Counted from the stretch's first letter, positions 17,871 through 28,143 are shown. The stretch: DNA of 64,000 bases from Luteimonas sp. S4-F44 (GCF_022637415.1 NZ_CP093340.1:2991001-3055000); one strand, 5' to 3'. A program made the numbers and translations. The notes: generated from the sequence alone by a model not told the origin.

Positions 17871-19832
17871 ATGTCAGGCCAGTCCCAGTTCGCCCTGCTG
17901 CGGCAGCGGCGCTTCCTGCCCTACTTCACGGTCCAGGCGCTCGGCGCCTTCAACGACAACGTCTACCGGCAGTCGGTGATCGCGCTGCTGTTCTTCCTCG
18001 GCGTCGGCACCGCGGAGCGCACGCTCTACACCAATCTCGCGCCGGCGCTGTTCATCCTGCCCTACTTCCTGTTCTCGGCGATCGCCGGCCAGATCGCCGA
18101 GAAGCTCGAGAAGCAGAAGCTGATCGTGATCACGACCGCGATGGAAATCGCGATCATGGCGCTGGCGGCCGTGGGCTTTCTGCTGCAGAGCATGCCGGTG
18201 CTGCTGGTCGCGCTGTTTCTGACCGGTACCCAGTCGACCCTGTTCGGCCCGGTGAAGTATTCGATCCTGCCCTCGGTGCTGCGGCCCGAAGAGCTTACCG
18301 GCGGCAACGGCCTGGTCGAGATGGGCACGTCGATCTCGATCCTGGCCGGCATGATCTACGGCGGCCTGGTGTTCAAGCTTGCCGGCAGCCACGGCCCCGA
18401 AGCCGCTGCGGCCTCGGTGGTTGCACTGGCGGTCGCCGGCAACCTGGTCGCACGGCTGATCCCGAAGGTGGACGCTGGCGCGCCGACGTTGAAGATCAAC
18501 TGGAATCCGATCCCCGAATCGCGGGCGGTGATGCGCTTGGCCCGGCGCCAGCTGGCGGTGCGTAACGCGATCCTGGGCGTGTCCTGGTTCTGGTTCGTCG
18601 GCACGGTGCTGACAGCGCAGTTGCCGACCTATGCCGAGGTCTATCTGGGCGGCGTGGTCAACGACACCGCGCTGTACATCTTCGCGCTGGCGCTGTTCTC
18701 GGTCGGCGTGGGCGCCGGCTCGCTGCTGTGCGAAAAGCTGTCCGGACGCATCGTCGAAATCGGCCTGGTGCCGGTCGGCGCATTCGGCATCAGCGTGATG
18801 TTGCTCGACCTGTATTTCGCCCGGCCGGGCCTGCCGCCGCAGACCGGCCTGACGATCGCGGCCTTCCTCGACGGTCCCGGCGGCTGGCGCATCGTCGCCG
18901 ACCTGGTCGGGGTGGGCCTGTTTACCGGCATCTTCGTCGTGCCGCTGTTCGCGCTGATCCAGAGCCGCACGCCCCGTTCGGAGCTGTCGCGGGTGATCGC
19001 CGGGCTCAACATCCAGAACTCGCTGTTTATCGTCGCCGCGGCGGTGATCGGCGTGCTGGTGCAGCGCGAGTCGCTGTCGCTGGGTGGCCTGACGCTGCCG
19101 TTGCCGGGCCTGACGGTGCCGCAGATGTTCCTGGCCCTGGCGATCGCCAATCTGCTGGTGGCGATCTGGATCTTCACGATCGTGCCCGAGTTCCTGATGC
19201 GTCTGGCCAGCATGCTGCTGGTCCGCACGCTCTACCGGCTGCGCGAGCGCGACGTCGATCCGGCGATCCCGGCAGACGGCGCGGCATTGATCGTCTGCAA
19301 CCATGTCAGCTACATGGACGCGCTGATCCTGTCGGCGACGATCCCGCGGCCGGTGCGGTTCGTGATGGACCACCGGATCTTCGCGATCCCCGGGCTGCGC
19401 TGGATCTTCCGGCACGCCAAGGCGATCCCGATCGCCGGTGCCAAGGACGACCCGGCGCTGATGCAGCGCGCGTTCGACGCCATCGATGCCGCCCTGGCGG
19501 AAGGCGAACTGGTCGGCATCTTCCCCGAGGGCCGGCTGACGAGCGATGGCGAAATCGCCACCTTCCGCACGGGCGTGGAGCGCATCCTGGCGCGCGCCCA
19601 GGCGCGCGGCCAGCGGGTGCCGGTGATCGCACTGGCGCTGCGTGGCATGTGGACCAGCATGTGGAGCCGGCACCATGCCCAGGCCGACGGCCGGTTTGCC
19701 CGCATGCGTGTGCCGCGGCGCCTGCGCGCCCGCATCGAGGTCGTCGCCGCGCCGCGGATCGAAGCGTCGGCCGATCTCACCGCACCGATGCTCGAAGCCG
19801 AGGTCCGGGCGCTGCGTGGCGATGCCGCCTGA
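17871..19832 (+). CDS. MFS transporter fused to PlsC-type acyltransferase
   Basis: The protein has 653 residues. Residues 1-430 form a twelve-helix MFS domain beginning FTVQALGAFNDNVYRQS, the LplT-like signature of lysophospholipid flippases. Residues 450-650 are a PlsC/LPLAT domain with the NHVSYMD active-site motif (HX4D), FPEGRLTSDGE and a basic C-terminus. The architecture recalls Aas-LplT systems, in which lysophospholipid is flipped inward and reacylated, here fused in one chain but without the acyl-ACP synthetase domain. It probably acts in membrane lipid repair at the inner membrane. Confidence 0.87.
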   Translation: MSGQSQFALLRQRRFLPYFTVQALGAFNDNVYRQSVIALLFFLGVGTAERTLYTNLAPALFILPYFLFSAIAGQIAEKLEKQKLIVITTAMEIAIMALAAVGFLLQSMPVLLVALFLTGTQSTLFGPVKYSILPSVLRPEELTGGNGLVEMGTSISILAGMIYGGLVFKLAGSHGPEAAAASVVALAVAGNLVARLIPKVDAGAPTLKINWNPIPESRAVMRLARRQLAVRNAILGVSWFWFVGTVLTAQLPTYAEVYLGGVVNDTALYIFALALFSVGVGAGSLLCEKLSGRIVEIGLVPVGAFGISVMLLDLYFARPGLPPQTGLTIAAFLDGPGGWRIVADLVGVGLFTGIFVVPLFALIQSRTPRSELSRVIAGLNIQNSLFIVAAAVIGVLVQRESLSLGGLTLPLPGLTVPQMFLALAIANLLVAIWIFTIVPEFLMRLASMLLVRTLYRLRERDVDPAIPADGAALIVCNHVSYMDALILSATIPRPVRFVMDHRIFAIPGLRWIFRHAKAIPIAGAKDDPALMQRAFDAIDAALAEGELVGIFPEGRLTSDGEIATFRTGVERILARAQARGQRVPVIALALRGMWTSMWSRHHAQADGRFARMRVPRRLRARIEVVAAPRIEASADLTAPMLEAEVRALRGDAA

Positions 19833-20193
19833 GCGCGTCGCCCTCTGCCCGCCGGTGCCGGGCTCGGGTACGCTTGCGTCCGTTCAGGTCCGCTCACGCT
19901 GCCGGCCGGTCGTCGTCTCGGGGAGTCGCATGCCAATCCAGCCCACGCCATCGACGCCAGTGCCGAACAGGCGAGCGGGTGGCGCACCATCGATTCCTGC
20001 CTCAAGCCGGCCCTCGCTCGCTGCCGTGTTCAACGGCCGGCGTGCCGGATGGCGCGTCAACAGCGCCTGCATGCTGTCGATGACAGTGACCACCGCCCGG
20101 CGTCCACATCTCCACGACGCCGTCTCCACCTAGGCTGCACGCGTTGTCCCGAATCCGAGCATTCCGTCACACCCTTTCCAGGAGAGCACCACC
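19833..20193. other. Intergenic interval with weak coding signal
   Basis: An ATG at 19930, preceded by GGGGAG, opens a 67-codon frame to 20133, but its composition is Pro/Arg/Ser-rich and unconvincing. The frame offset by two bases has more G/C in third positions over about 19935-20030 and reads like a short protein segment without a start, so a decayed small gene is possible. No RNA gene or terminator was recognised. Confidence 0.3.
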
Positions 20194-20580
20194 ATGAGCA
20201 CCATCCCGCCGCCCCCGCCGCCGCCGAACCCGTACGACGCCCCCGGCACGCCGCTGCCTGGCACGCCGATCGCGCCGGGCACGGTGCCCAACCACCTGGC
20301 ATGGTCGATCATCGCCACCGTACTCTCGCTGTGCCTGTGCTGCATCGTCGGCACGATCCCGGGCATCGTCGCGATCGTCTTCTCGGCCAAGGTCAACACG
20401 CTGCTGGGCCAGGGCGATCTGGCGGGTGCGCAGCGCGCGTCCAACACCGCCAAGACCTGGTGCTGGGTCACCACGGGCCTGTGCATCATCGGCCTGCTGT
20501 GGACGATCTACTCGCTGACGCTGGGCGGCGGCATGGAGCAGTACCAGATGATCTTCGACCAGATCCAGAGCGATATCTGA
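20194..20580 (+). CDS. CD225/dispanin-like two-helix membrane protein
   Basis: The protein has 128 residues. A Pro-rich head (MSTIPPPPPPPNPYDAPGTP) is followed by NHLAWSIIATVLSLCLCCIVGTIPGIVAIVFSAKVN, the conserved first helix and intramembrane-loop motif of CD225/dispanin proteins, and a second helix (WVTTGLCIIGLLWTIYSL). Bacterial members are uncharacterised, usually beside other small membrane proteins. Its stop overlaps the next ATG (TGATG), so it is translationally coupled to a DUF2752 protein. Confidence 0.82.
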   Translation: MSTIPPPPPPPNPYDAPGTPLPGTPIAPGTVPNHLAWSIIATVLSLCLCCIVGTIPGIVAIVFSAKVNTLLGQGDLAGAQRASNTAKTWCWVTTGLCIIGLLWTIYSLTLGGGMEQYQMIFDQIQSDI

Positions 20581-21029
20581 TGTCCCACGTGCACGGCCAG
20601 CGCCCTCTGGCGCGCGTGCGCGCCGCCACCGCCGCCCTCACGGGCGGCGGTCTGGCGGTGGCCGCGAGCGGCGTCTGGCTGCTGCGCACGTTCGACCCCA
20701 ATGCACCGGCCAGCCCCTTCCCGCCGTGCATGTTCTACGCCGCGACGGGGTGGGTCTGTCCCGGCTGCGGCCTGACCCGCTGCCTGCACGCCCTGGTCCA
20801 CGGCGACCTGCCGCAGGCGTTCTCAATGAATCCGCTGCTGCTGGTGCTGCTCGCGCTCTCGCCGCTCGCACTCGCCTGGCGCATGGGCTGGCGGCCCGCG
20901 TGGTTGCAGCCGGTCGCCGCGCGGTTGTCGACGGCGACGTTCTGGCTGGTGCTGCTGTCGGTCTACTGGATCGCGCGCAACCTGCCGTGGCCGCCCTTCA
21001 CCTGGCTTGCGCCCGGCGGACTCGGCTAG
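20580..21029 (+). CDS. DUF2752 membrane protein
   Basis: The protein has 149 residues with three predicted helices. The diagnostic DUF2752 motif is CMFYAATGWVCPGCGLTRCLHALVHGDLPQAFSMNP, with the CPGCGLTR core. The start overlaps the stop of the CD225-like gene. Pairing of CD225-like and DUF2752 proteins is common in bacteria; the function is unknown. The conserved cysteines suggest metal or redox chemistry at the membrane, but that is only inference. Confidence 0.82.
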   Translation: MSHVHGQRPLARVRAATAALTGGGLAVAASGVWLLRTFDPNAPASPFPPCMFYAATGWVCPGCGLTRCLHALVHGDLPQAFSMNPLLLVLLALSPLALAWRMGWRPAWLQPVAARLSTATFWLVLLSVYWIARNLPWPPFTWLAPGGLG

Positions 21030-21036
21030 ACGCCGC

Positions 21037-21924
21037 TCAACCGGCCTCCGCCCCGGTCTGCAAGGCGTACCAGCGCGCGATCAGCCAGCGCGAAATCGAC
21101 AGCGCGGGCGACAGCAACAAATCCGGGTTGGCATCGCGCAACGCCGCGCCGACCGCATCGACATCGAACCAGCGCGCATCCTCGAGCTCGTCGTTGACGC
21201 GCGGCACGTCGGGCTCGGCCTCGGCGAGAAAACCGAGCATCAGCGAGGACGGGAACGGCCAGGGCTGCGAGGCGAGATACCGGCAACGGCGCACCCGCAC
21301 CGCACTTTCCTCGAACACCTCGCGCGCGACCGTCTGTTCGAGCGTTTCGCCCGGCTCGACGAAACCGGCGAGCGTGGAGTAGCGACGCGGCGGCCAGGCC
21401 GCCTGGCGGCCCAGCAGCAACCGCGTGCCGTCGGTCACCGCAACGATGATCGCCGGATCGGTGCGCGGATAGTGCTCGGTGCCGCATTGCGGGCAACGGC
21501 CGAGCCAGCCCGCCCGCGCCCATTGCAGCGCAGCGCCGCAAACGCCGCAGTACCGGTGCCGCGCACGCCAGTGCAGCACCGCGCGCGCCTGTGCGAACGC
21601 GGTGGAGTCGCGCACCGACCACGACGCCGCGGCGCTGCGCAGATCCACGAATCCGTGCACGGACAGGCCCTCGGGGGCGTCGCCTGCCGGCAGCGCGAAC
21701 CAGCCTTGCTCGCCGTGCAGGCCCAGGAACACCGCCGAATCCGGGCGTTCGCCTAGCGCCGTCCCGGTCAATGCGGGCGGCGCACCGTCGGCATCGACCG
21801 CGGCATCGCCGTGCGCATCGAGCACCAGCACGCGTGCCTCGGGCCACAGCCGTGACAGCGCGGCGCCGTCGGTTCGCAGATGTTCGGCGCGATCGAGCGG
21901 CGCCTCGACGAAACGGAAGTCCAT
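21037..21924 (-). CDS. nudC: NAD+ diphosphatase / NAD-RNA decapping Nudix hydrolase NudC
   Basis: The protein has 295 residues. The N-terminal domain is followed by a four-cysteine zinc ribbon (YCGVCGAAL ... RCPQCGTEHYPRTDPAII). The Nudix box is GFVEPGETLEQTVAREVFEESAV. It hydrolyses NADH/NAD+ and removes NAD caps from RNA 5' ends. It is convergent with the DUF2752 gene. Confidence 0.93.
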   Translation of the reverse strand: MDFRFVEAPLDRAEHLRTDGAALSRLWPEARVLVLDAHGDAAVDADGAPPALTGTALGERPDSAVFLGLHGEQGWFALPAGDAPEGLSVHGFVDLRSAAASWSVRDSTAFAQARAVLHWRARHRYCGVCGAALQWARAGWLGRCPQCGTEHYPRTDPAIIVAVTDGTRLLLGRQAAWPPRRYSTLAGFVEPGETLEQTVAREVFEESAVRVRRCRYLASQPWPFPSSLMLGFLAEAEPDVPRVNDELEDARWFDVDAVGAALRDANPDLLLSPALSISRWLIARWYALQTGAEAG

Positions 21925-22017
21925 GCCGGGATTATGGCCGGCCGCAGGGTCTGGATGGCGACATGGACCGCAGGCGCCTGCGCCAGCGTTCGATGCCGCC
22001 GGACAGTCTGCAGCCCG

Positions 22018-22392
22018 TCAGACCGTGAAGCTGCTGCCGCAGCCGCAGGTCGACTTCGCGTTCGGGTTGCGGATCGTGAACTGCGCCCCGTGCAGGCTCT
22101 CGACGTAGTCCACCGCTGCACCCATCAGGTACTGCAGGCTCAGCGGATCGACCACCAGCGTGACATCGTCGGTCACGATCGCCAGATCGTCCTCGGCGCG
22201 CTCCTCGTCGAACTCGAAGCCGTACTGGAAGCCCGAGCAGCCGCCGCCCTGGATGTAGACGCGCAGGTTCAATGCCGGGTTGCCCTCGCTGTCGATCAGC
22301 TCGCGCACCTTGGCCGCCGCGGCGGGCGTGAATTCCAGCGGCCGCTCCAGGGACTGGTAGCCGGGGCCTTCAATGGTCAGCACTTCGCTCAT
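22018..22392 (-). CDS. erpA: Iron-sulfur cluster insertion protein ErpA (A-type carrier)
   Basis: The protein has 124 residues from [10 protein letters not shown]. The A-type carrier core is [14 protein letters not shown] ... [15 protein letters not shown], and the C-terminal CGCGSSF supplies the other two cysteine ligands. It delivers Fe-S clusters to apoproteins. The upstream open extension does not belong to the family and is excluded. It lies 32 bases downstream of the DUF6776 gene on the same strand, so co-transcription is likely. Confidence 0.93.
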   Translation of the reverse strand: MSEVLTIEGPGYQSLERPLEFTPAAAAKVRELIDSEGNPALNLRVYIQGGGCSGFQYGFEFDEERAEDDLAIVTDDVTLVVDPLSLQYLMGAAVDYVESLHGAQFTIRNPNAKSTCGCGSSFTV

Positions 22393-22424
22393 GACCCACA
22401 GGATGGGGGGGCCGGCGGCCGCGT

Positions 22425-23165
22425 TCAAGGCTCAGGCGCGGAACGCGGCGTCACGTCGGCCCAGCTGAACGCGCGCTCCACCGCCGCGCCGCGGCCCTTC
22501 GGCGCGAGCCGCACGGTCACCCGCAACGGTTGGAAACCCGGCGGCAGCACGATGTCGCCCTCGACCTGCTGGAAGTACTTGAACGCGTACGGCACGCCGG
22601 GCGCGTCGGCGCGCTGGCGCAGATCCGACCAAGCCAGCGTCTGCAGCCGGCCGTTGCGCGTGCCCTCGATCGCCAGCCGCATCTCGCCCTCGCTGGCCGC
22701 ATCGCGGGCCAGACTCTGGGTGAGCGTGGCGGTGTAGTGCCAGCCCTGATCGGTCCTGGGCTGCATGCGCAGCTCGTGGACGCTCAACTCGCGCCCCTGC
22801 GAGGTCGATCCGACGAAGCGCTCGTAGAACGCCACATCGGCGCGCAGCGCGGCGATCTCCTCGTCGCGTTCGGCCAATGTCCCCTGCAGCTCGCGGTTGG
22901 CATCGCGGCTGATCTGGTCGGAACGGGTGAGCGTGGCGACCTGCTGCTGCAGGTCCTCGATCTGGGCGGCCTGGGCGGCGAGCTGGCGCTGTGGGTGCGC
23001 CGCGCCTGGCGCGATCACCTGCCATGCGCCCCACAGGCCGAACAGCAGCGACAGCGCCGTCAGGCCGATCAGCACACGCGTCCAGCGCGGGCCGTGCGGA
23101 GGGCGGGCGGACGTACCGGGCGAGGCCGGCGTCGGGGGCTGCCCAGTGGGCTCGGGTGGAATCAT
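22425..23165 (-). CDS. DUF6776-type coiled-coil membrane protein
   Basis: The protein has 246 residues. One transmembrane helix at about 29-50 ([21 protein letters not shown]) is followed by a coiled coil at about 60-115 ([19 protein letters not shown] ... [17 protein letters not shown]) and a beta-rich C-terminal domain with [17 protein letters not shown]. This is the common architecture of a xanthomonad protein found next to the A-type carrier or bactofilin genes. Function is unknown; the layout suggests an envelope scaffold. Confidence 0.75.
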   Translation of the reverse strand: MIPPEPTGQPPTPASPGTSARPPHGPRWTRVLIGLTALSLLFGLWGAWQVIAPGAAHPQRQLAAQAAQIEDLQQQVATLTRSDQISRDANRELQGTLAERDEEIAALRADVAFYERFVGSTSQGRELSVHELRMQPRTDQGWHYTATLTQSLARDAASEGEMRLAIEGTRNGRLQTLAWSDLRQRADAPGVPYAFKYFQQVEGDIVLPPGFQPLRVTVRLAPKGRGAAVERAFSWADVTPRSAPEP

Positions 23166-23270
23166 CGGACAAGGTATAGCGAGCGCAGCAAAGCGCAGTC
23201 AAGCCGTCCCACTCCCTATACTCGTCGCCATCGTGCTGCGCGCCGCGCTGCGGCGAACCGGGAGGTCGCG

Positions 23271-23864
23271 ATGTCGGAAGCCCATCTGTTCGCGATCGGT
23301 GTGGTGCTGGCGTGGCTGGCCGGCGTCCGCGCCTATCTGACCGTTTTTGGCGTCGGGCTCGCCGGCGCGCTTGGCTGGCTCGACCTGCCGCCCGCGCTCG
23401 AGGCCACGGCCTCGCCCTGGGTGCTGGGCGTGTCCGGCGCGTTGGCGGTGACCGAATTCTTCGCCGACAAGATCCCCGGCGTCGATTCGGGCTGGGACCT
23501 GCTGCAGACACTTGCGCGCGTGCCGGCCGGCGCCTTCCTCGCCGCGGCCGCACTCTCGCCTGACGGCGACCTGGGCGCGGGGATGCTCGCCGCCGGCGCG
23601 GGCGTGGCGCTGAGCAGCCATGCGCTCAAATCGGGCACGCGGCTGCTGCTCAATCTGTCGCCCGAACCGGTCAGCAATCTCGCCGCGTCCTCGACCGAAG
23701 ACGCGGTGACCATCGGCGCACTCGGACTGGTTCTCGCCTCGCCCTGGCTGGCCCTGGCGCTGGTCGTGGTGATCGGCCTGACCGGCCTGCTCGCACTGAT
23801 GTGGCTGTGGCGACGGGTGTTCGGCCGAGGGCGCAAACGCGCGGCTGTCTTGCCGCGCTCCTGA
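23271..23864 (+). CDS. DUF4126 membrane protein
   Basis: The protein has 197 residues, with GGGAGG six bases before the ATG. Several hydrophobic segments and the conserved runs GVRAYLTVFGVGLAGALGWLDLPPAL, TEFFADKIPGVDSGWDL and HALKSGTRLLLNLSPEPVSN define DUF4126. No function is known. It is monocistronic or leads into the GGDEF/EAL-like gene 51 bases downstream. Confidence 0.8.
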   Translation: MSEAHLFAIGVVLAWLAGVRAYLTVFGVGLAGALGWLDLPPALEATASPWVLGVSGALAVTEFFADKIPGVDSGWDLLQTLARVPAGAFLAAAALSPDGDLGAGMLAAGAGVALSSHALKSGTRLLLNLSPEPVSNLAASSTEDAVTIGALGLVLASPWLALALVVVIGLTGLLALMWLWRRVFGRGRKRAAVLPRS

Positions 23865-23915
23865 TCGCGGCCGGGTAAAGTGATCGCTTCCCAAGCTTCT
23901 CGTTCTCGCCACGCC

Positions 23916-25724
23916 ATGCCCGATCCCGACAAACCGCAACGCGCGGAGTTCCCCCCGACTACGTACTGGAGGCGGTGGGCCGCCGATGCCGGCCGCCCGT
24001 CGCTGCCAGAGGCCGCCGACCCGTCTGCTGCGGAGCGCGTTGACACGGCCGTGGCGTTGAGCGACGACGGCAGGGCGTACCGTGTATTGGTCGTCGAGGA
24101 TGATCCGAGCCAGGCGCTGTTCGCCGAGAGCGTGCTCAACGGCGCTGGACTGCAGGCGCGCGTGGTCGCGATCGCCAAGGAGTTCCTGTCGACGGTGGGC
24201 GAGTTCGCCCCGGACCTGGTGCTGATGGACCTGCACATGCCGGGCATGGACGGGGCCGAACTGACTGCGCTGCTGCGTCAGCAACCGGCGCATCGGCACA
24301 TCCCGGTCGTGTTCCTGACCGGCGATGTCGATCCTGAGCGCCAGTTCGAGGCGCTGGAAGTGGGCGCCGACGATTTCCTGACCAAGCCGGTCCGGCCGCG
24401 GCACCTGGTCTCGGCGGTGCAGAACCGCATCCGACGCGCTCGTACCCTGCAGCAGATGCCCGATCCGGGTCGCAGCCCGGTCACCGGCCTCCACAGCCGG
24501 CTGCAGTTGCTGCAACAACTCGCCGAGGCGATCCCGGCGCAGCCGCGCGGGGTGCTGGCGTTCGTCGAGATCGAGGGTGTCACTGCGCTGCGCGATCGCT
24601 ACGGCTACGCGGGGCTGGAGACCGTGCTCATCGATGCCGGCCGCCACCTGCATCACCTGGTCGAAGGCGCGGCGGCCACGCGTCTGAACGACAACACGTT
24701 CCTGGTGTTCGCGCCGCAGATCGACCGGACCGCGCTCGACGCCTGGGCACGCGGACTGCGCGACGGGATCGGCAGTCATCCATTCCCGCTTGCGGGTCAG
24801 AGCCTGCGTCTGCGTGCGCTGATCGGCTACGCCGATCTGGCGCATGCCTACGAAGACCCGGGCACCGCGCTGGCCGCGGCCGAACAGGCGCTGCGCGATG
24901 CGCGCGGCACACCGGCCGGTATCGCGGTACACATGCCAGCACCGCCCGCGAGCGATGCCGGCACGACGCCTTCGTTGTCGGAAGACCTGCGCGGCGCGCT
25001 CGACGAGGGCCGCATCGAACTGGCGTTCCAGCCGATCGTCTCGGTCGCCGGCGGCGACGAACCCCAGTACCAGACCCTGCTGCGGCTGCGCGGCCGCGAT
25101 GGCGAGCTGCATTCGGCCGCGCGCATCCTGCCGGCGGCCGAACTGGCCGGTGTGTTGTTCGACATCGACCGGCGCGTGCTGGAGCTGGCGATCGCCACGT
25201 TGGCCGAGCGCACCCAGCGCGGCGGCGCGATGCGCCTGTTCGTCTCGCAGTCCTCGCGCAGCCTGGTGCAACCAGGCTATGCCGACTGGCTGCTGCAGGG
25301 TCTGCGCGATGCCGGGATTCCGGGTGCGGCGCTGGTCGTCGACGTGCGCCAGGACGATGCGTTGATCCACGCGCTGTCGCTGCAGGAGTTCTGCGCGCGC
25401 ATGGTCCCGGCCGGCGTCCAGCTGTGCCTGGGGCAGTACAGCGACGGCGAGGAAGCCAATGCGCTGCTCGCGCAGCTGCCCTTGGGCTTCGTGCGCCTGT
25501 CGGGTCGCTACTCGCGCCAGCTCGACGAGCCGCGCGTCCGCGACGAGATGCGCGGTGCGGTCGAACGCGCGCACCGGCTCGGACTGCAGGTGATCGGTCA
25601 GCAGGTCGAGAATCCGCAAGCCGCGGCAACGCTGTGGATGAGCGGCATCGATTACATCCAGGGCAACCTGGTGCAGCGCGTGGCCGACGCGCTCGACTTC
25701 GACTTCCACCACTCGGTGCTGTAG
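23916..25724 (+). CDS. Response regulator with degenerate GGDEF and EAL-like output domains
   Basis: This 602-residue protein has an intact N-terminal receiver domain ([11 protein letters not shown], phospho-acceptor Asp105 in [13 protein letters not shown], Lys in FLTKPV). A GGDEF-fold region at about 190-330 has lost the signature, reading [12 protein letters not shown] at the active-site position. The EAL-fold region (about 345-602) opens LAFQPIVSV but has QTLLRL where EALxR should be and lacks clear metal ligands. It is therefore probably a c-di-GMP-binding or protein-interaction output rather than an enzyme. The stop lies four bases before the kinase ATG. A GTG 12 codons upstream is an alternative start. 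Confidence 0.82.
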   Translation: MPDPDKPQRAEFPPTTYWRRWAADAGRPSLPEAADPSAAERVDTAVALSDDGRAYRVLVVEDDPSQALFAESVLNGAGLQARVVAIAKEFLSTVGEFAPDLVLMDLHMPGMDGAELTALLRQQPAHRHIPVVFLTGDVDPERQFEALEVGADDFLTKPVRPRHLVSAVQNRIRRARTLQQMPDPGRSPVTGLHSRLQLLQQLAEAIPAQPRGVLAFVEIEGVTALRDRYGYAGLETVLIDAGRHLHHLVEGAAATRLNDNTFLVFAPQIDRTALDAWARGLRDGIGSHPFPLAGQSLRLRALIGYADLAHAYEDPGTALAAAEQALRDARGTPAGIAVHMPAPPASDAGTTPSLSEDLRGALDEGRIELAFQPIVSVAGGDEPQYQTLLRLRGRDGELHSAARILPAAELAGVLFDIDRRVLELAIATLAERTQRGGAMRLFVSQSSRSLVQPGYADWLLQGLRDAGIPGAALVVDVRQDDALIHALSLQEFCARMVPAGVQLCLGQYSDGEEANALLAQLPLGFVRLSGRYSRQLDEPRVRDEMRGAVERAHRLGLQVIGQQVENPQAAATLWMSGIDYIQGNLVQRVADALDFDFHHSVL

Positions 25725-25728
25725 CGCG

Positions 25729-28131
25729 ATGTCGACCTCCGCCTTGCGCCGTGGCGCACTCCTGGCCGCGATCGCGGCGGCGGTGGCTGCGTCGTTGCAG
25801 GCGCTTGCGGTCCCGGGCCCGTGGTCGCTCGTGGCCGCCGTGCTGGCGGCCGCGGCCGCGGGGGCGGTGTGGGCACTCGGCGTGCCGCTGCGCGCGCAGC
25901 AACAGGCGCTCGAAGACACGCAGGCCCAGGCGCGCCGCGCCGCCCAGGACTGCGAACAGTTGCAACGCGAGCTCGATGCGCACACGCATCTGGAGCAGCA
26001 ACTGCGCCAGGCCAAGACCGCAGCCGAATCGGCGGTGCTGGCCAAGGGCGAGTTCCTGGCCACGATGAGCCACGAGATCCGAACGCCGCTCAACGGCATC
26101 ACCCCGATGCTCGACCTGCTGCTGCACGCGCCGTTGCCGGCCGACCACCTCGAACTGGTCCGCACCGCCTACCTGTCGGCGCAGCAGATGCAACGCATCG
26201 TCGACGACATCCTCGACTACTCCAAGCTCGAGTCCGATCGACTCGACCTGGAGGTCACCGGCTTCAACCTGCGCGAGCTGCTGCAGAGCGTGATCCAGCC
26301 GATGGACCGCCAGGCGCAGGCCAAGGGGCTGCGCATGCAGTTGCAGATCGATCCGGCCGTGCGGCTGGCGGTGTGCGGCGACCCGGTCCGGCTGCGCCAG
26401 ATTCTGAGCAACCTGCTCAGCAATGCGGTGAAGTTCACCGAACGCGGCGGCATCACCGTCGACGTGCAACGACTGGGCGAAACCGCCACGCACCACCGGC
26501 TGCGCTTCGAGGTCCGCGATACCGGCATCGGCATTGCGGCGCAAAGCCAATCACGGCTGTTCCAGGCCTTCAGCCAGGCCGACGCCTCGACGACGCGGCT
26601 CTACGGTGGCACCGGACTGGGCCTGGCGATTTCGCGGCGGATCGTCGAACTCATGGACGGCAGCATCGGCGTCATCTCCGCGGCAGGCGCGGGCTCGACG
26701 TTCTGGTTCGAGATTCCGCTGCGCAAGGCCCGCGGCGACCTGCAATCGGGCGCTGGCGCGTCCGGGCCGGGGGCCGCACTGCTGCTGACCGCCGATGCGC
26801 GCCTGCGCGCCCGCCTGTCGATGCTGTTGTCGGACTGGGGCCTGCGCATGCAGGCGGTCGAGACCACGCACGAAGCGCTCGATCTGCTGCGCCAGAGCGC
26901 GGGGGCCAGCCCGTCCGCGGCCTGGACGATCGTCGTCGCCGACCTGGCCGGACTGCGCGATGGCGGCGTCGCGCTGCGCCGCAATCTCGCCCGGCACGCC
27001 GACTACGGGCAACCGCGGCTGGTCTGTCTGCAGGGCGACGAGCCGGTCGACGGTCCGGACGACGAGGCCATCGTGCTCCACCGGCAAGCTCCGGATGTGC
27101 GCCTGCGCGAGGCGGTGTTGGGCGAGACGGTGCTGGGAGAGGCGGTGTTCGGTGAGGCATCGGACGCCGCGCAACCCGTACCGATGCCGCCCCCACGCGC
27201 CGCGACGCCCAGCGCGCGATCGCTCGCGGCCTCCGCGCCGCTGGGCGGCACTGCGCTGACGCCGCGGGTGCTGCTGGTCGAGGACAACCCAGTCAACCAG
27301 ATGGTCGGGCAGCGCTTGCTGCACGTACTGGGCCTGCAATGCGAGACCGCCGGCAACGGCGAGATCGCGCTGGACAAGCTCGCCGACGGCGCCTACGACA
27401 TCGTGCTGATGGATTGCCAGATGCCGGTGCTGGATGGCTACGCGGCGACCCGGCGTTGGCGCGAGCGCGAGCGCGAGGCCGCCTCCGGCATCGGGCGCCG
27501 CCTGCCGATCGTCGCGATGACCGCCAATGCGATGGCCGGTGATCGGCAGAAGTGCCTGGATGCCGGCATGGACGATTATCTGGCCAAGCCGGTCACGCGC
27601 AGCGAACTGGCGCGTTGCCTGGAGCGCTGGTGGTCGGCAGACGCGCGGACGGCGACGGGCGCTGCCGGCGGGATGATGCCGGCCACCAATGAAGCCGAGA
27701 CGCAGACCGACACGCCAGTGACCGCCTCGCCCACCGCCCCGTCCGCGCCGGCATTACCGGATGCGCCGGGGCCGAATGTGCTCGATGGCGCGGTGCTCGA
27801 TGGCGAGGTGCTCGACGATCTGCGCGACCTGCTCGGGGACGATGTCGACCGGCTGGTGGCGGTGTTCCTCGACGACACCCCGCGCCTGCTCGCCAACTTC
27901 AATGCCGCGGCCGCGGTGGGCGACCAGAGCGCGATGCGCGAAGCTGCGCATTCGCTCAAGTCCTCGAGCGCCAATCTCGGCGCGCTGGCCCTGTCGACCG
28001 AGGCGAAACGGATCGAGGCGGCGGCGCGAGCGGGAACGCTCAGCAATGCCGAAGACGCGGCCCGGCGACTGGATGCGGCATTCGCACACGCGCGGCAGGC
28101 ACTGCTGGCACGGGTGCCGGCCGCCAGCTGA
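25729..28131 (+). CDS. Hybrid sensor histidine kinase with receiver and Hpt domains
   Basis: The protein has 800 residues. Two N-terminal transmembrane helices (about 9-25, 30-50) with almost no periplasmic loop are followed by a coiled coil (about 55-100). The H-box has His115 in [13 protein letters not shown], and the ATPase domain has [17 protein letters not shown] and [11 protein letters not shown] degenerate receiver-like domain lies at about 345-450, a full receiver at about 515-640 ([27 protein letters not shown]) and a C-terminal Hpt domain with [13 protein letters not shown]. With the preceding response regulator it makes a complete phosphorelay. The signal is unknown; the missing sensor loop suggests membrane or cytoplasmic sensing. 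Resemblance to PdeK/PdeR-like pairs of Xanthomonas is an inference. Confidence 0.88.
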   Translation: MSTSALRRGALLAAIAAAVAASLQALAVPGPWSLVAAVLAAAAAGAVWALGVPLRAQQQALEDTQAQARRAAQDCEQLQRELDAHTHLEQQLRQAKTAAESAVLAKGEFLATMSHEIRTPLNGITPMLDLLLHAPLPADHLELVRTAYLSAQQMQRIVDDILDYSKLESDRLDLEVTGFNLRELLQSVIQPMDRQAQAKGLRMQLQIDPAVRLAVCGDPVRLRQILSNLLSNAVKFTERGGITVDVQRLGETATHHRLRFEVRDTGIGIAAQSQSRLFQAFSQADASTTRLYGGTGLGLAISRRIVELMDGSIGVISAAGAGSTFWFEIPLRKARGDLQSGAGASGPGAALLLTADARLRARLSMLLSDWGLRMQAVETTHEALDLLRQSAGASPSAAWTIVVADLAGLRDGGVALRRNLARHADYGQPRLVCLQGDEPVDGPDDEAIVLHRQAPDVRLREAVLGETVLGEAVFGEASDAAQPVPMPPPRAATPSARSLAASAPLGGTALTPRVLLVEDNPVNQMVGQRLLHVLGLQCETAGNGEIALDKLADGAYDIVLMDCQMPVLDGYAATRRWREREREAASGIGRRLPIVAMTANAMAGDRQKCLDAGMDDYLAKPVTRSELARCLERWWSADARTATGAAGGMMPATNEAETQTDTPVTASPTAPSAPALPDAPGPNVLDGAVLDGEVLDDLRDLLGDDVDRLVAVFLDDTPRLLANFNAAAAVGDQSAMREAAHSLKSSSANLGALALSTEAKRIEAAARAGTLSNAEDAARRLDAAFAHARQALLARVPAAS

Positions 28132-28143
28132 TCGGCGCGGCGA

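Noticed and set aside
17874..19676. 600-codon minus-strand open frame antisense to the MFS-acyltransferase gene
   Set aside because: His/Arg/Gln/Asp-rich repetitive antisense translation; the plus strand encodes a clear transporter and acyltransferase.
23199..26165. 988-codon minus-strand open frame
   Set aside because: Antisense to DUF4126, the response regulator and the kinase, all of which have strong family motifs.
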